A stretch of DNA of 64,000 nucleotides from Polytrichum commune (lineage: Eukaryota > Streptophyta > Polytrichopsida > Polytrichales > Polytrichaceae), in assembly GCA_950295325.1 (NCBI GenBank), contig OX485809.1, forward strand, positions 21,392,001 through 21,456,000. Reading direction: 5' to 3'. Shown one piece after another: positions 47,503-59,693 of the stretch. Position 1 is the first letter of the stretch. Each line of letters opens with the position of its first letter. Under the pieces are notes generated by a model. The model searched no databases. It had not been told where the DNA came from and worked only from the letters and a program-made list of their open reading frames with translations. Position numbers and translations under genes: made by a program.

Positions 47503-49244
47503 TAATATATTGATACTTAATTTTGATATCACTTGAAATACAATATCATGCTTTGAGTTTGTTGAGGGCATGCAAATAGTGAAATAACCAAACATTTGGA
47601 GAAAGTGTGGAAGTGTGCAAAGCCAGAAATTGAAGGTTTTGAAATCACAAGCTTTTAACAAAATGTGTGCGATGTAGTTGCAAATTCATAATATTTTGTG
47701 AGATTGAATATTGTGTTATTTTGGTCATGTCAACAATTGCATTTATGACACAAAACTGCGCAATCATGTAGGGTGCGTCGTCGGCACTCTTAATTGTCGT
47801 GGCTGAGAGGTTCGACGCAACTGCAAATTAGTGAAGACAACATGTCAACTTCAACTGGTTGATACATATCTCACAAATAAAAAAACAAGTGCAAAAATAT
47901 TTGTTAAGAAGATTGGTGCATTCATATACAATATTACATTGATTTGGAGGCAAGTTCCTCAAAATAACCAACCAGAAGCACATCTACAAATAGACAAGCG
48001 TTTCACAAACAAAGCTTTTGTACACTCTTTCAATAAGTTGTTAGTGACAAACAGTGAGAACTAGCAACACCAAATAGTCTTTGGGTGCCACAATACTCTT
48101 GGCTATAAGGATTTCCACTTCATCTTTGCAAGTCAGTAGAGTTATTTGTAAAGTAAAGTAGATGAAATCATAGGTTTAGTCCCAAACTTTGAGCTCATGA
48201 AGAATTAACACAAAGTCATCCAAATTTTCTTAATGCTTAAATTACCATACACAAAGAGTGGTGTTGGACAATTAAAAACCATCTTGTTGTACATGCAATC
48301 AACAGGCAGGGTAAAAAATCAGCTCAACCAATCTGACCTTTCAATTGCAACACAAAGGCAATCAGCATGGCACGCCACAACACAACTCGGCAACATACTT
48401 GAGCATTCGAGAGGCAGGAAGTAAAGTTGGGGAAGATTGTCATGTGTGCAGATTATCTCCTCAGGGCTTTCCTGAAACTAGAAATCCTGTGCAGTTAGGA
48501 CGGTGGGCTACCTGATTTGCTTGCAGCCCCAAAGGTGCAAGCTCGCTGTGACTAGAAATCTCCACCGCTTTTCATCTCTTGGTTCGGTGGATACGCAACA
48601 GCTCACTCCCCTCCTTTATTACGATCATATTCTCTCGGTGCACAGTGTTTGACCAACGAATGGGGAGAACCGAGCGCTAGTTATCGATGAACCGAATGAC
48701 TTTCAGAAAGAACCACTAGTGGATTTTTTCGGTGGGTGAGAAAACTGCTCGGAAAAGCTGGTAAAGGGTGCCAGTCACAATCATAAGCGGAGGGAGATAG
48801 GTAGAAAGAGTCGGAGTTCAGTCTGCACCTCCCGGGAAAACCTGCAGAAACCCACTGTGGGACATTCCTGCCGTCACTTTATGGGATCGGTTGAGACATT
48901 ACAGGCTAGACATTCTAGAAAATTTCGAGACATTAGTGCCTGAATATCCCAGTAGTGAACATTAAGAGAGAGCTCTTTTGTGAGGCATGCTAATCTCAAT
49001 TAGTTGTTTGGGTAAGAAATATGTCTATCATACCGATCTGCTGACAAATCCAAACTTCGGAAATGGCTTGACTGTCCAACATGCACATGCACATACACAT
49101 GCAATCCGCACTGGCTAATACTTTTTTCTTGAACCACGCGCCGCTCTACAAATTCCCATCCAGAACTGTCACATAACACAATTGGAGAACCCATCCCCGA
49201 CATGGATTCTGAGCAACCGGGACAGACATTCTTCAGACACATGG
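47503..49244. other. Intergenic with repeat fragments
   Basis: Contains a minus-orientation fragment of repeat family D at 48138-48282 (AGAGTTATTTGTAAAGTAAA...) and a 59-bp fragment of family A at 48662-48720 (GGGGAGAACCGAGCGCTAG). No gene recognised. Confidence 0.55.
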
Positions 49245-49252
49245 CTATATAA
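49245..49252 (+). promoter_or_regulatory. TATA box
   Basis: CTATATAA followed by a C/T-rich start region about 25-35 bases downstream (near 49275-49285). A good plant core promoter; the transcript it would drive is unknown. Confidence 0.4.
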
Positions 49253-49434
49253 TCCTCCACCTCCCCTCTTTTCGCTCACTGTTGACAAGCTTCCGCGATC
49301 AGACTCCTGGTTTACTACCAAGATCCCAATCGAATCTTCGAACCCAACAACCCTACACTCGTCCAGACGAAGTCTCTGTCGTCAAACGCACCAGAGTTCT
49401 CTATTCAATTTCTCCCCTTCCCTGGTTACATCGC

Positions 49435-49635
49435 ATGTGGAAAAAATTGGGTCTCGGTTCCTGTATCTGGGTTTTGGTGCATTGCTCGCTTCTCGCCTGG
49501 ACCTGGAAGTTTCTCCGCCCAAACTGCCGGTTTGGTGGATTGTGGTGGCTCGGTTGTGGTCTTTTCGCATGGAAATTTTTACATCGGTGGTTCAAGAAAA
49601 AAGTATCAAATCCGACGATCTTGAAAGCACAGTGA
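49435..49635 (+). CDS. Small Trp-rich membrane-like ORF, orphan candidate
   Basis: A 66-residue frame with two hydrophobic stretches (CIWVLVHCSLLAWTW and GGLWWLGCGLFAW), each followed by basic residues. It starts at the ATG of MWKKLGLGS, about 190 bases after the TATA box at 49245. Nothing in known families comes to mind. A longer overlapping frame at 49182-49691 lacks an early ATG. Support is positional only. Confidence 0.25.
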   Translation: MWKKLGLGSCIWVLVHCSLLAWTWKFLRPNCRFGGLWWLGCGLFAWKFLHRWFKKKVSNPTILKAQ

Positions 49636-50654
49636 AATGCTCGTTCTCCCTGCAAACCACCTCAGAGAGACAATATCGAATTCGTCGGTGACATTGTTTC
49701 GATACCGCAAGTGTGTACGGTCTGAAATCGGTTTACATTTCTGTGAATGACTAACTTCGCAGAATACTAACAAGGGACCAACGTGGATTGGCGAAATTCC
49801 CACCTCTAAATTGTATAACCTTGAATCTAGTCAAAGCAGTTCCGAACAAGGGACCACAGTAATGTTGGGCACTAAGATAGACAGGGTTACTTTCTCCGAC
49901 CAGCACACTTCTCTCAGGATATGAAATTGTGATTAGTACAAGGATATATGTTCTACCTTAGTGGCCGTAGCAAGGAATCCGCTGCAGCAGCAGCAAGAAA
50001 GAAGAGGGAAAACACAAGAGCGAGGCGTATGCCAAGAAACAAACGGGGAAGACAAAAAATGAGAGGATTATGAAGATACTAGGATTGGTAGATTTGGAAC
50101 AACATGGACGAAGTCTCCAAGGTAGCAAAGAACAACATGGCCTCACCAAAGGCCAGAAACTCATTTCACCTCCCATAGACTTCTTCTCGACAAGAGGACT
50201 ACCGGGGCTTCACATGCACTATCCCTACAGTGAAACCATGAGTGTAGTGTTAATAATTCACTGTAGGGTATTGTAGTGGACCCACAATGTTCTGTGTAAT
50301 GTAAATATCTTATACCTATTGATTTGATATTTGTGAATTAGTTGAAATTTTTAAAACGATTATTTTGAAGTGTTAGACCGACTTTTAGCACTTTAAACAA
50401 TTATGTTGTGTAGTTGTGCAGTTGTGCCGGACCGGCTATAAGCTGACGGGTAACAGTGTGCACACTCTTTAAACCCCTTATGTGCTAAGACGTGATCCCC
50501 ACCATTCTGCCCCACCTGGGTATTTAAATTATCATTGTCCCAAATATGTGAGTGCTTATAGGAAGGTACACACCATACATTTCAATCAAATTGTTGTAGA
50601 AAGATGCTATATTGATAGGATATAACCCCCTTCATGATGCCAAGAGGACGAAAT
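49636..50654. other. Intergenic, nothing recognised
   Basis: No supported gene or repeat boundary. Confidence 0.4.
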
Positions 50655-51550
50655 GAAGGATAACTTACAGTAGGATAAGCCAACAGCCAACAATACAAGT
50701 TCTAGGATTATGAGTACATGAGTAAGTACAGTCAGATTCACTATTTCGAATCTCCCATGAAGGATTCCTTCAAAGTTCTCTGCAAGAGTTGAATCAGTTC
50801 GGCTGAATTGGACAATTCAAAGCTCACTGACAGGTGGCCTAAAAATTGCCTGCTTCCATGAATTTGAGATGGACCAATAAGTTTTGCAGATTAGTCACAG
50901 ATCAAGAGCAGGTAGAAGAAAGAAACATAGGACGGCTTAAAATCTGATAGACCAACAACAGTCAACATACAAATTCTTATTTACGAGTACATGAGCAAGT
51001 ACTGCATTCAGATGCACTATTTCCAAAATTTCTACAGTCCAGCCACAGATCAAGAGCATGAAAGAAGATCCAAAGAAGGATGGCTTACAATAGGATAAGC
51101 CAACAACAATCAGCATACAAATTTTTGGGGTATGAGTACACGAGGAAATGCTGCATTTAGACGGACTATTTTCAAAGCTGCCATAGTCGATCTCTGTCAG
51201 TCCTGCTGTAACTGGGGAGGATTCCTTCAAAATCTCTGCAGGAGTAGTTGAATCAGTTTGGCTGAACTGGAAGATTCAAAGCTCACTGCCACTAGGTGAC
51301 CTCAAAATCTCCTGCTTCCATGAATTTGAGATGGACCACACATCAAGAGCAGGTGGAAGGAAGAAACGAAGGATGGCTTACAATAGCATAAGCCCAGAAC
51401 AGTCAACATACAAATCCTAGGGTTATGAGTACATGAGCAAGTCCTGCATTCAAAGTTCCCATATTGCTGAAACTGGAAGGATTCCTTCAAAAAATTCTGG
51501 AGGAGTTGAATCAGATCGCCCGAACCGGAAGATTCAGAGCTCTCATATTC
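50655..51550. repeat. Four-unit degenerate tandem array beyond the coiled-coil gene
   Basis: Units starting near 50660, 50932, 51077 and 51371 each contain GGCTTACAATAGGATAAGCC (or a variant), a CAACA(G/A)TC(A/A)(A/G)CATACAAATT-type word, GAGTACATGAGCAAGT and a partial set of GATTCCTTCAAA / GGAGTTGAATCAG / GAATTTGAGATGGACCA. Unit lengths vary (about 270, 145, 295, 175) by internal loss. It lies within 60 bases of the stop codon at 51605, so it may be in the gene's 3' UTR. Confidence 0.75.
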
Positions 51551-51604
51551 ATGAGCACATGAATCAGGTAAGCAGAAACTGGGGGTGGGTGGATGGGTAG
51601 GTCA

Positions 51605-54600
51605 TCATGTTTTGGTGATTGAGGTGTTGCGTTTCATCTCTTTCAGTGGCGCTCGTGGCTTGTCAACTGGTGAAGGGGAAGGGACTCTGCATGAGCTCCC
51701 AGTGGACAATTGGCTTGGCTTTCGCAGTGGACTTAGCCCTTTGGAGACCACTTTGCTGCCAATATCACTCTGCAGTTTGGTACTCAATCGTGGGCTACCC
51801 CCAGAATTAATTCCAGGAGCGTCAAGGAGAATGGCCTGATCAGGGGCTGGCCTTGTAGATTTGGGCCTCTGTTTGATCCATCTCTGGGACAAGGACCTCT
51901 CCAATTCACTTGACCTTCCACCAGGTTCGTCCCCGCGAGCACCGGTGGTTTTCTTGTCAGCGGATGCTTTGATTGGGACTCTTGGGGAAACATCCCTTAT
52001 CGAATTGGACCACTCATACCTGTGCCTTATGGTGCCACCACTGTTCTGGCTGACTGCCCTTCTGGGACTGGGAGAAGTGCTACTTGTGGCCCTGGATGAG
52101 CTTGTTGTCAATCCTTGGGAAGAAGAAGAAGATTTGGCTGCAGGATTAGTGCGACTCGCGGGTTCGCCATCGGCTGTGCATGTTTGATCGCTTGTGTCAT
52201 CACCACCTTTCGTTTCTCTTGACAGGTATGATGCTGGGCAGCTATTGCTATTTGCTGCTGCCTGGTTAACCCTTTGATGATCTGCAGGTGCACAGGTGCT
52301 AATTCCTCCACAAATTACACAAGACCCAAAATCAGAGACACTGCACCTGCACTGATTGGTGCCAAGTCCACTGTGATCGGTGCTAGCTGTCTGTAAGAAA
52401 GGCTTCAATACCAATGTGTAGCCATGGCTGCCACAGGAGCCTACCAATCGGCTCTGCTCCAATGCATGCCTGTTTTTGACTTCTTCCATTGTGGCACGGA
52501 CCACTGTAAGCTCCTTTTCCAGCTCTTTGATCTTCTCCTCAGACTTCTGGACTTCGACCCGCCATCTTTCCTCCTGGTTGCAACAGTTGAACAAAATTTG
52601 TCAGTGCCAATAAGCATGCCCACATGGCCAGCAAGAAAGAAAGAAAGATGACTCCGATGTTGCCACTGACGTGAATTATGGTGTTGATGCTGCATCTTCG
52701 AGTTGGTCCAAGTCTCTCTGTATTCCCAAAATGGGCGGCAGGTCGAGAATTTGAGCCTCCCCCAAGACTACTACCTTCTAATTTCAAAGGTGAACACCTT
52801 GAATGGGCACGGACAAGCCAGCTTGCACAATCTTCCCCAAGGTCATGCCCCTGGGTTCCCACATGTCTGGTTGAAATCATCCGGTTCACCCGCATACCCC
52901 CACTATGTTTGGGTTGGATCATAGGTGGCAGGGTGCACCGGAAATCAAGTGCTAATAAGGTCACCCATATGAGTACTGTTACGGGATCTGGGTTAAGGCC
53001 CGGGTTTTAAGCAACCCTTCATGACCGTCATCATCATCAAGCAGAAACACTTAATAAAGGTCGGAACAAAAAGTACTTATTATTCTTTTTTCAACTGCTG
53101 GTGCTTCCGGTCGTGCATTCATCGATTATGGTACTCACTCAGAATTTTAGGATAGGAGTGTATGATATTGGCAGTGACTGACCTCAACTTGCAGAGTGGC
53201 AGCTTTTGATTCAGCAGACATGGCACGCTTCTCCCAACTTTGACAGCTCTCTTTCAAACTCGCCGTTTGATTGCTCAACCGCCTCAAAACTTCGTGGACT
53301 TGTGCCCATTCCTCTGCCTTGGTCATGATCTGATCCAGTACAGTTTATTTTTATTTGCATCAATATAAGCATGCCCTTCAATACAAAAATGACTGAACGT
53401 TAAGCAAGCTCTGCATGTGGAGCTTGTTTCTGATAGCTTCAGATGTGCTCACCCCTTTTCCACTCCTCTGTTATTGAGCTCTTCAACTCGACGACTATAG
53501 AATTTAGGTCAGGTCAAAATGAGAAGAAAGCACCCAACAAAGCCTTGAAGCTCCATTGAAGGTCATGATCTAATCCAGTACAGTTCATTGTTATTTGCAT
53601 CAACATAAACCGATCATTGAATGCAAAAAGGACTGAACGCTAAGCTCGCTCCACATGATTCGCTACTGACAGCATCAAATGTGCTGCTCTCCTTTTCCAC
53701 TCTCCACTGTCCTTGAGCTCTTCATTTGAAAGTCAACAGGGTTGAGATCAAGTCAAATTTGAGAACAAAGTAGCGAACAACGCCTTCAATCTCCATTGAA
53801 GGGTGCTTCCTTTTGGAGACAAAGCTAGATCAGCGGGTGATGGTCTCCGAGGATGACCACAAAGAAATTAATCCACCCAGTATCAAAAATTCCAGGCACT
53901 TGATGAGTGAGTGAAAGCAAGCAAAAAATGCTGCTGCAGACATTGATTAATAGTCGTGCTAAAGCTTGGGTTGAGTTTTGAATCGAAGTATGCAATGAAC
54001 CCTCCAGCAGCCATTGCCAAAATCACTCGAGGGACATACCGATTGTGCAGAATTAGATGTGCTGCTGGGACGTGACTTGGTTTCCACGACGTCGTTGTCC
54101 TGGCCAAGGCTTGCTGCAAGGTCGGCACTACTTCGAACCTGCGATTTCTGTCGGAGCTTCTCAATCCGTTTTTGGAAAGTTTCGGCTTGATCCTCCAAAT
54201 GATCACGTTGCCCTGATGCACCAAATACCGGTAACTGGTGTTGTACTCTGTGCAGCAGGCTTAGGTGATCAGCCTCCGTAAGCCTGGCGGGTGTACATGG
54301 AGCTGATACTGTACCTCTCTTGGCAGTCTGCGAGGATTTAAACCCACGGCAAGCTCAAATACTTTGCTTCCACTGAGGGTTAGGATTGTTTATGTCTCAA
54401 AACAGTCACCACTCACATAAAGATCAACCATGCCCAATTAGAAAGTTCTGCCAAATGTGAGTCATGTGGAGAAAGGTTATGTAATCCTCGGCATGCCTAT
54501 GTCCAAGATTGCTATGAACAGAAGCTCAACAGGATTGGGGTTCGTCATGTCCACAACGGTCATCACTCACCATGACAAAATTAAACCATGCTCAATATGA

Positions 54601-55511
54601 AAATGTCTGCCTACCTCCAAGATTGTTTGAACAGAAGCTCGAAGGCAATGGGCCATCTCTGCAGCTTGTGCCATTTCGGCACATTGTTGCCTCCACCTTT
54701 GGTTGGCGAGGTCTTTCTCCACCTGCAACAATTCACATTTCGCTTTCAAAACTGCAGGCCATGAACCCTCCTTCTCTGAGCTTCTTGGGATGCTCTTTCC
54801 ACCATTTTGAGAGATGATCGTGGTGCCTTTGGAGCCACATGTGGAGGAGGAATCTCGGAGTCTGCTTTTGGATTTACTCACAGAGCTGGAATTTTTCCTC
54901 AAATGTAATTCCATCCCAGAGTACGTAGCTGCCTCATAATCCGTGCTGCACAAGAGTGGCTGCGGAGGATGATCCTCTGATGATGTTGATGACATGGTGC
55001 CTCCTGCCATATTATCCCCGTCCTTCTCCTTCACAGTTTTGAGAGGTGGTCGTGACCACGAAGACTCCTGATCATCTCCTGAAACATTTTGTCTTCGAAC
55101 TGTGTCCCAGTACAAGCTGTCCTGCTCAAACATCCAGCCACACTTCCACATCTTGACGCCATGCCTAACCCCCCGGCTGGTGCTGTCTTCCTCCGACCCT
55201 TGCTGAAGAAGATTGCCGCAAGAATCCCTGACCTGTGCAACCTTCTGGAAATTAGGCTGCGATGCCACAAACTTCCCCATCTCCCGATCCAGCTTCTGAA
55301 ATGTGGTGAGCTTGCCTTCTGCACCGCCATTACTCTGATCTGGATGGTCTTTGGATGCCCCCATTGCGTTAACCCCATGGCCAGCTGCAGCAGCAACATG
55401 CCTTGGGGGCTTCCGTTGCGACCCTTTGAGCTTACAGTCCGCAAGTGAGTCCGGAAGCGTTCCTTCTCTTGAGGACCGTGTCATCTCCTCCCACTCACTG
55501 ATCCGTTGGAG
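51605..55511 (-). CDS. Coiled-coil, Ser/Pro-rich protein of unknown function (5' exon not certain)
   Basis: Minus-strand exons 55511-54615, 54327-54040, 53329-53183 and 52573-51605, all phase 0 with GT-AG borders, encode 766 residues and a TGA stop. The first exon opens at an acceptor (CTCGTAG/CTCCAACGG) with LQRISEWEEMTRSSREG, so translation starts further upstream. Numbering from there: a charged region, coiled coils at about 255-299, 342-361, 396-444 and 445-490 (for example KSEEKIKELEKELTVVRATM), a Cys cluster 519-538 (CRC, then CVICGG), and a basic Ser/Pro/Arg-rich tail. The layout suggests a structural or scaffold protein. I recognise no catalytic domain or named family. Clean phase across four exons argues for a live gene. 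Tandem repeats flank it on both sides. Confidence 0.75.
53321..53800 (-). repeat. Exact-length 240-bp tandem duplication in an intron, copying a splice acceptor
   Basis: 53321-53560 and 53561-53800 are tandem copies of 240 bp each with point differences. The duplicated unit includes the first nine exon bases (ATCATGACC, minus strand) and the acceptor. The real acceptor reads CTGGATCAG and the copied one CTGGATTAG. Splicing to the outer copy would read into a stop. Confidence 0.85.
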
Positions 55512-55819
55512 CTACGAGAGAGGCCCCAAATGTAAACCACAAATGTCTTAGACTGCCAATACCTTTGCACTTGATGATTCTTGACCCATTGAGCTGCACA
55601 AATGTTGTTTGCAGGTTCCTAATCAACATATGATTAATCCCTCACAAAACTGAGGTATGGCTCCACCATCATCTTCTCCACCTCCATCGTCACATTCTCC
55701 AATACGTGACTAAAACCAAGACAGCCATCGTATCCCAGCTCTACGAATTACCCACAGGAGTCTCCATATCCCTCACTAACCCTGTCATGCTTGAGCTCTC
55801 TGCAACAAACACCACTTTT

Positions 55820-56880
55820 CTGTCACAGCCGTATATCTATCTGCAAATGGGGAATGCATGGCACCTCTCCGATTCAGGAAAACAAACACTACTACCCTGT
55901 CACACCTATGTTATACCTATGTGGAAATCGGTAATGCATGACAAATTTTCAAAAAAAATACAATACTCCTTTGTCACAGCTATCTATCTGCAAAATTTCA
56001 AATTTGGGTAATGGCAACTCTTGGGAAACAAAAGCCAGTCCCTTGTGACAGCTATCTATCTGCAGAATTTGGGTAACGGCAACTCTCCAGAATCAAAATC
56101 CACTACCTTGTCACAGCTATCTACCTGCCAAATTTGGGTGATGGCAACTTTCCAGAAACAATACAATCACTTTCCTTGCCACAGCTATCTATCTTTAAAA
56201 TTTGGGTAATGCAAGGCAACTCACTAGAAAACAAACACCACTACCCTGTCACAGCTATGTTATATCTATCTGCAAATCGCTAATGCATGGCAACTCTCTA
56301 CCAACACCACTAAATTGTCACAGCTATCTATTTGCAAGATTTGAAATTTGTGTAATGGCAACTCTTCGGAAACAAAACCCACTACCTTGTCACACCTATC
56401 TATCTGCTAAATTTGAAATTTCAGCTCTGGGTAATACAGGATAACTCTCCAGAAAACAAGAACCACGACCTTGTCACAGCTAACTATCTGCAAAATTTGA
56501 AATTTGGGTAACGGCAACTGTCCAGAAACAAAGACCGCTACCACCTTGTAAGTTGCCACAGCTATCTATATATCTTACTTCGAAAACTTGGACAATGCAA
56601 GGCAACTCTCCAGGAAACAAATACCTGCACTACCCTGTCGCAGCTATCTATCTGCAAAATTCGGGTCATGCAAGACAAGTCTCCCGAAACCAAAAAGCAC
56701 GCAAAAGTTGGGTAACGCATCCAAGACAAGTCTCCAGAAAACAAACACCACTACCTTGTTGCGGCCATCTCTCTATCTGTAAATGGGCAACGCATGGCGG
56801 CGACTCTCCCTCCAATGAAACCAACACCCATCACTACCCTGTGACAGCCATCTACCTATCTGTAAACGGCCAATGGCAAC
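55820..56880. repeat. Minisatellite of about 14 units, 64-105 bp
   Basis: Each unit contains (G)TCACAGCTATCTATCTGCAA, then an AATTTGGGTAATG(CATG)GCAACTC word, then CAGAAA(A)CAAACACCACTAC. Unit starts are near 55821, 55899, 55973, 56045, 56110, 56176, 56247, 56317, 56388, 56473, 56555, 56636, 56755 and 56838. It lies between the acceptor at 55511 and a possible first exon at 56986, so it would be in the first intron or promoter of the coiled-coil gene. Confidence 0.85.
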
Positions 56881-56985
56881 AACTACTGATCAGCCACAGA
56901 AACAGAGACAAAAACCATGGACAAGCAATAGACGATGACTGCCATGATGCGTGCAGCCTTTTCCCAGCCACATTAAGTTACTCAC

Positions 56986-57048
56986 ACTTTGCAGGCGGCC
57001 ACATGAGCCGAGCCTCGATCGAGCCTCTCGGTCGCGGACGCACTGCAT
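56986..57048 (-). CDS. Possible first coding exon of the coiled-coil gene
   Basis: On the minus strand an ATG at 57048 starts 21 codons (MQCVRDREARSRLGSC...) that end in phase 0 at AGT/GTGAGT, compatible with the exon at 55511. This is based only on phase and a donor match; other upstream exons are possible. Confidence 0.25.
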
Positions 57049-57254
57049 GCTGCATGCTGCTGCTACAGGCGCTGCTTCAACTACATAGTGTTACGAGGAA
57101 TGAATGTGAGAGCAGGAGCTAGCTAGCCGGGTAGCTGAGCTAAGCTGGGTGCATCCATAGCTGAGCTAGAGTTGGCGTGAATTCAAACACAGCAGGGAAG
57201 TGAACCCCACCCCAACTGGCTACCTCATCCCACTGGCCTTTGCACCAGTTACTA

Positions 57255-58470
57255 GTAGAGGTGCCTATTCCCGATCACGATCCCATCGGCAATCTATATG
57301 TAGGGTTCCGGGATGGATTTCCATCAGGCTGGGACGGCATTTCGATCGGTCTGGAACCAATAGTGCTATGACATATGTTATGGTTCTGAGTGCTAAAACA
57401 AGGAGGAATGAGTGGTTAAAATGAGCGGTTGTGGCGGACTCTAGGCAACGGTAATGTGTTCGGGTCGACTTTTGATTTCAAAAAATCGCCATAACTTTTA
57501 TGTAACGAATAAACTTACCAAATGGTTCGTAGTCTTCTTGATTTCTGTGCATGGGGAAAATTTGTATTACCTTATACTTCTCCAGATCTGGCGGAAAATC
57601 TCTTGACTAATCAATTACATGTGCCTCTACTCTAATATGTGTTCACTGTCCAACTCCTTAGTGCTAGCTAGGTAGAGTAGAGGCGCCTATCCTCGGTTAG
57701 GACCCCGTCGGGAGCCTATGGGGTATCGTAATTTCAATCAAGCTGAGACTAGATTTCGATCAGGCTAGAACCAATGGTGCCATGACACGTGTCTGTGGTT
57801 TGAATGCTCAAGTCGAGTGAGGAGGAGTGAGCCATTATGGCAGACTCTAGTCAATAGTAATATGTTCGGGCCAACTTTTGATTTAACAAATTCATAGTAA
57901 TTTTTATTTAAGGAATAAAATTACCAAAAAATTTGCAATCCTCTTGATTTCTACCTTCCTCCACTTGGAAAAAATTGCACTACCTTATACTTCTCCAGAT
58001 TTGGCACAAAATTTCTTGAGTGATCGGTTATGGGTGCCTCTATACTCTAATATGTGATCACCGCCCACCTCCTTAGTGCTAGCTAGGTAGAGTAGAGGCG
58101 CCTATTCCCGATCAGGACCCATCAAGAGCCCATGAGGTGTTGTAATTTCGATCAAGCTAGGAACTGGATTCCGATCAGGCCGGAACCAATGACGCCATGC
58201 CACATGTCCTTGGTTTATGTGCTCAAGTGAGGAGAAATGAGCTGTTATGGCAAACTGTAGACAACAATATTCCGTTCGAACCAACTTTTGGTTTAACAAA
58301 TTCATAGTAATCTCAACGCGTAAGGCATAAAAAACCTACTGGAATAATTCACAGTCTTCCTGATCTCTAACTGATTCGCGCACAGGAGGAATTTACACCA
58401 CCCTATACCTCTCTTTTGCCAGATCTGGCACAGAATGTCTTAAGTGATGGGTTCCGGGCGCCTCTCGTCC
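57255..58470 (+). repeat. Three tandem units of TIR repeat family E
   Basis: Units start near 57255, 57676 and 58090 (periods 422 and 415). Each begins AGTAGAGG(C/T)GCCTAT and ends with the inverted GGGTGCCTCTACTC-type word. The spacer TAATATGTGTTCACTGTCCA...CTAGCTAGGTA is also repeated, so element plus flank was duplicated as a block. An isolated copy in the other orientation is at 16474. Confidence 0.8.
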
Positions 58471-58837
58471 ACTGCGACTGCTGTGTCGATGCATGGTACT
58501 TGTGTATGTGTAGTGATCAGTAGACTAGTATGGGGACTCAAGGGCTTCCCCTGCACGCACGAGCGAGAGGGGACGTGAGTCTTCCCCTGCAACGGCCATG
58601 ATGCTGACTCTGGAGCCACCTTGCCTCCACTGACGACTGCCTACCACCTGCAGTCAGTCGATCGTAAGCTTCGATCAAAGCTAGCTCATAGACTCCTCTC
58701 TCTCTATCTGCCCACCGGGTTTGAACGTCTCCATCTATCTACCCAACGGGTTTGAACCAAGTTCAAACGCCATGAGCATCCACTCATCATCAACTGCACA
58801 GTGCAGGCTGGCTGCCCGGCCTCCCTCTCGCCTGCCT

Positions 58838-58870
58838 GCCTGCCTGCCTCCTGCCTTCCTCCTGCCTGCC
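58838..58870 (+). repeat. (CTGC)n-rich simple repeat
   Basis: Interrupted CTGC/CCTG repeat preceding the next tandem array. Confidence 0.8.
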
Positions 58871-58871
58871 C

Positions 58872-59690
58872 TGCGCATCTGTTCCCAGTTGCACAGTGCC
58901 TACTGCAGGTGTGGAGGGGGTGGGGGTTTATACACCAAAGGAACTTTGAACCCAAGGAGCAATCCTAGCTACACTGACTAATGTCCTCCTCCCAAGTAGG
59001 GCGAGTTCCCGTTCGGAGTTGCGTGGCAAGCCACAACCATCTATTTAAGGAGAATGTGATACTTTACCAAGCAACGTCGTTTACAGTCTCTTATTTTCGT
59101 TAGTGAAATTGGGCTCCTGAGTAAGACGTTATTGCACTACGTGACTTCAAATAGTAACACGCATGAAGTGCGAAACTGCTTCCCCTGTGCATCTGTTCCC
59201 AGTTGCACAGTGCCTATTGCAGGTGCGGAGGGGGTTTACACTAGTGCCCGAGACCAAAGGAACTTCGAACCCAAGGAGCAATCCTAGCTACACTGACTAA
59301 TGTCATCCTCCCAAGTAAGGCAAGTTCCTGTTCGGAGTTGCATGGCGCGCCACAATCATCTGTTTGAGGAGAATGTGATACTTTACCAAGCAACATCGTT
59401 TATGATTTCTTATTTTCGTTGGTGAAATTGGGCTCCTGAGTAAGACATTATTGGACTGCGTAACTTCGAATAGTAACACGCACTAAGTGCGCATCTGCCT
59501 CCCCCGCGCATCCGTTCCCAATTGCACAGTGCCTATTGCAGGTGCGGAGGGGGTTTACACTAGGGCCCGAGACCAAAGGAACTCCGAACCCAAGGAGCAA
59601 TCCTAGCTACACTGACTCATGCCCTCCTCCCAAGTAGGGCGAGTTCCCATTCGGAGTTACGTGGCATGCTACAACCTTCTACTTAGGGCC
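58872..59690 (+). repeat. Tandem array of about 2.6 units, 314-319 bp
   Basis: Units beginning near 58872, 59186 and 59505 carry GCATCTGTTCCCAGTTGCAC, AACCCAAGGAGCAATCCTAG, CAAGTAGGGCGAGTTCC and TACTTTACCAAGCAACGTCG in the same order. The third unit is cut at about 59690, where the next element begins. Confidence 0.9.
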
Positions 59691-59693
59691 GGT

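Noticed and set aside
49182-49691. 169-codon frame
   Set aside because: It opens with TTG and has no ATG until its last quarter. It overlaps a TATA box and a small ATG frame in another phase.
52539-52964. Minus-strand frame next to coiled-coil exon 4
   Set aside because: It lies in the intron between 52573 and 53183 and in a frame other than the exon's.
55820-56880. CRISPR-like array
   Set aside because: Units vary from 64 to 105 bp with divergence throughout and no constant repeat-spacer pattern. This is a eukaryotic minisatellite.
56553-57122. 189-codon plus-strand frame
   Set aside because: Mostly translated minisatellite; the repeated LSAKF/ENKHH-type text simply follows the DNA repeat.
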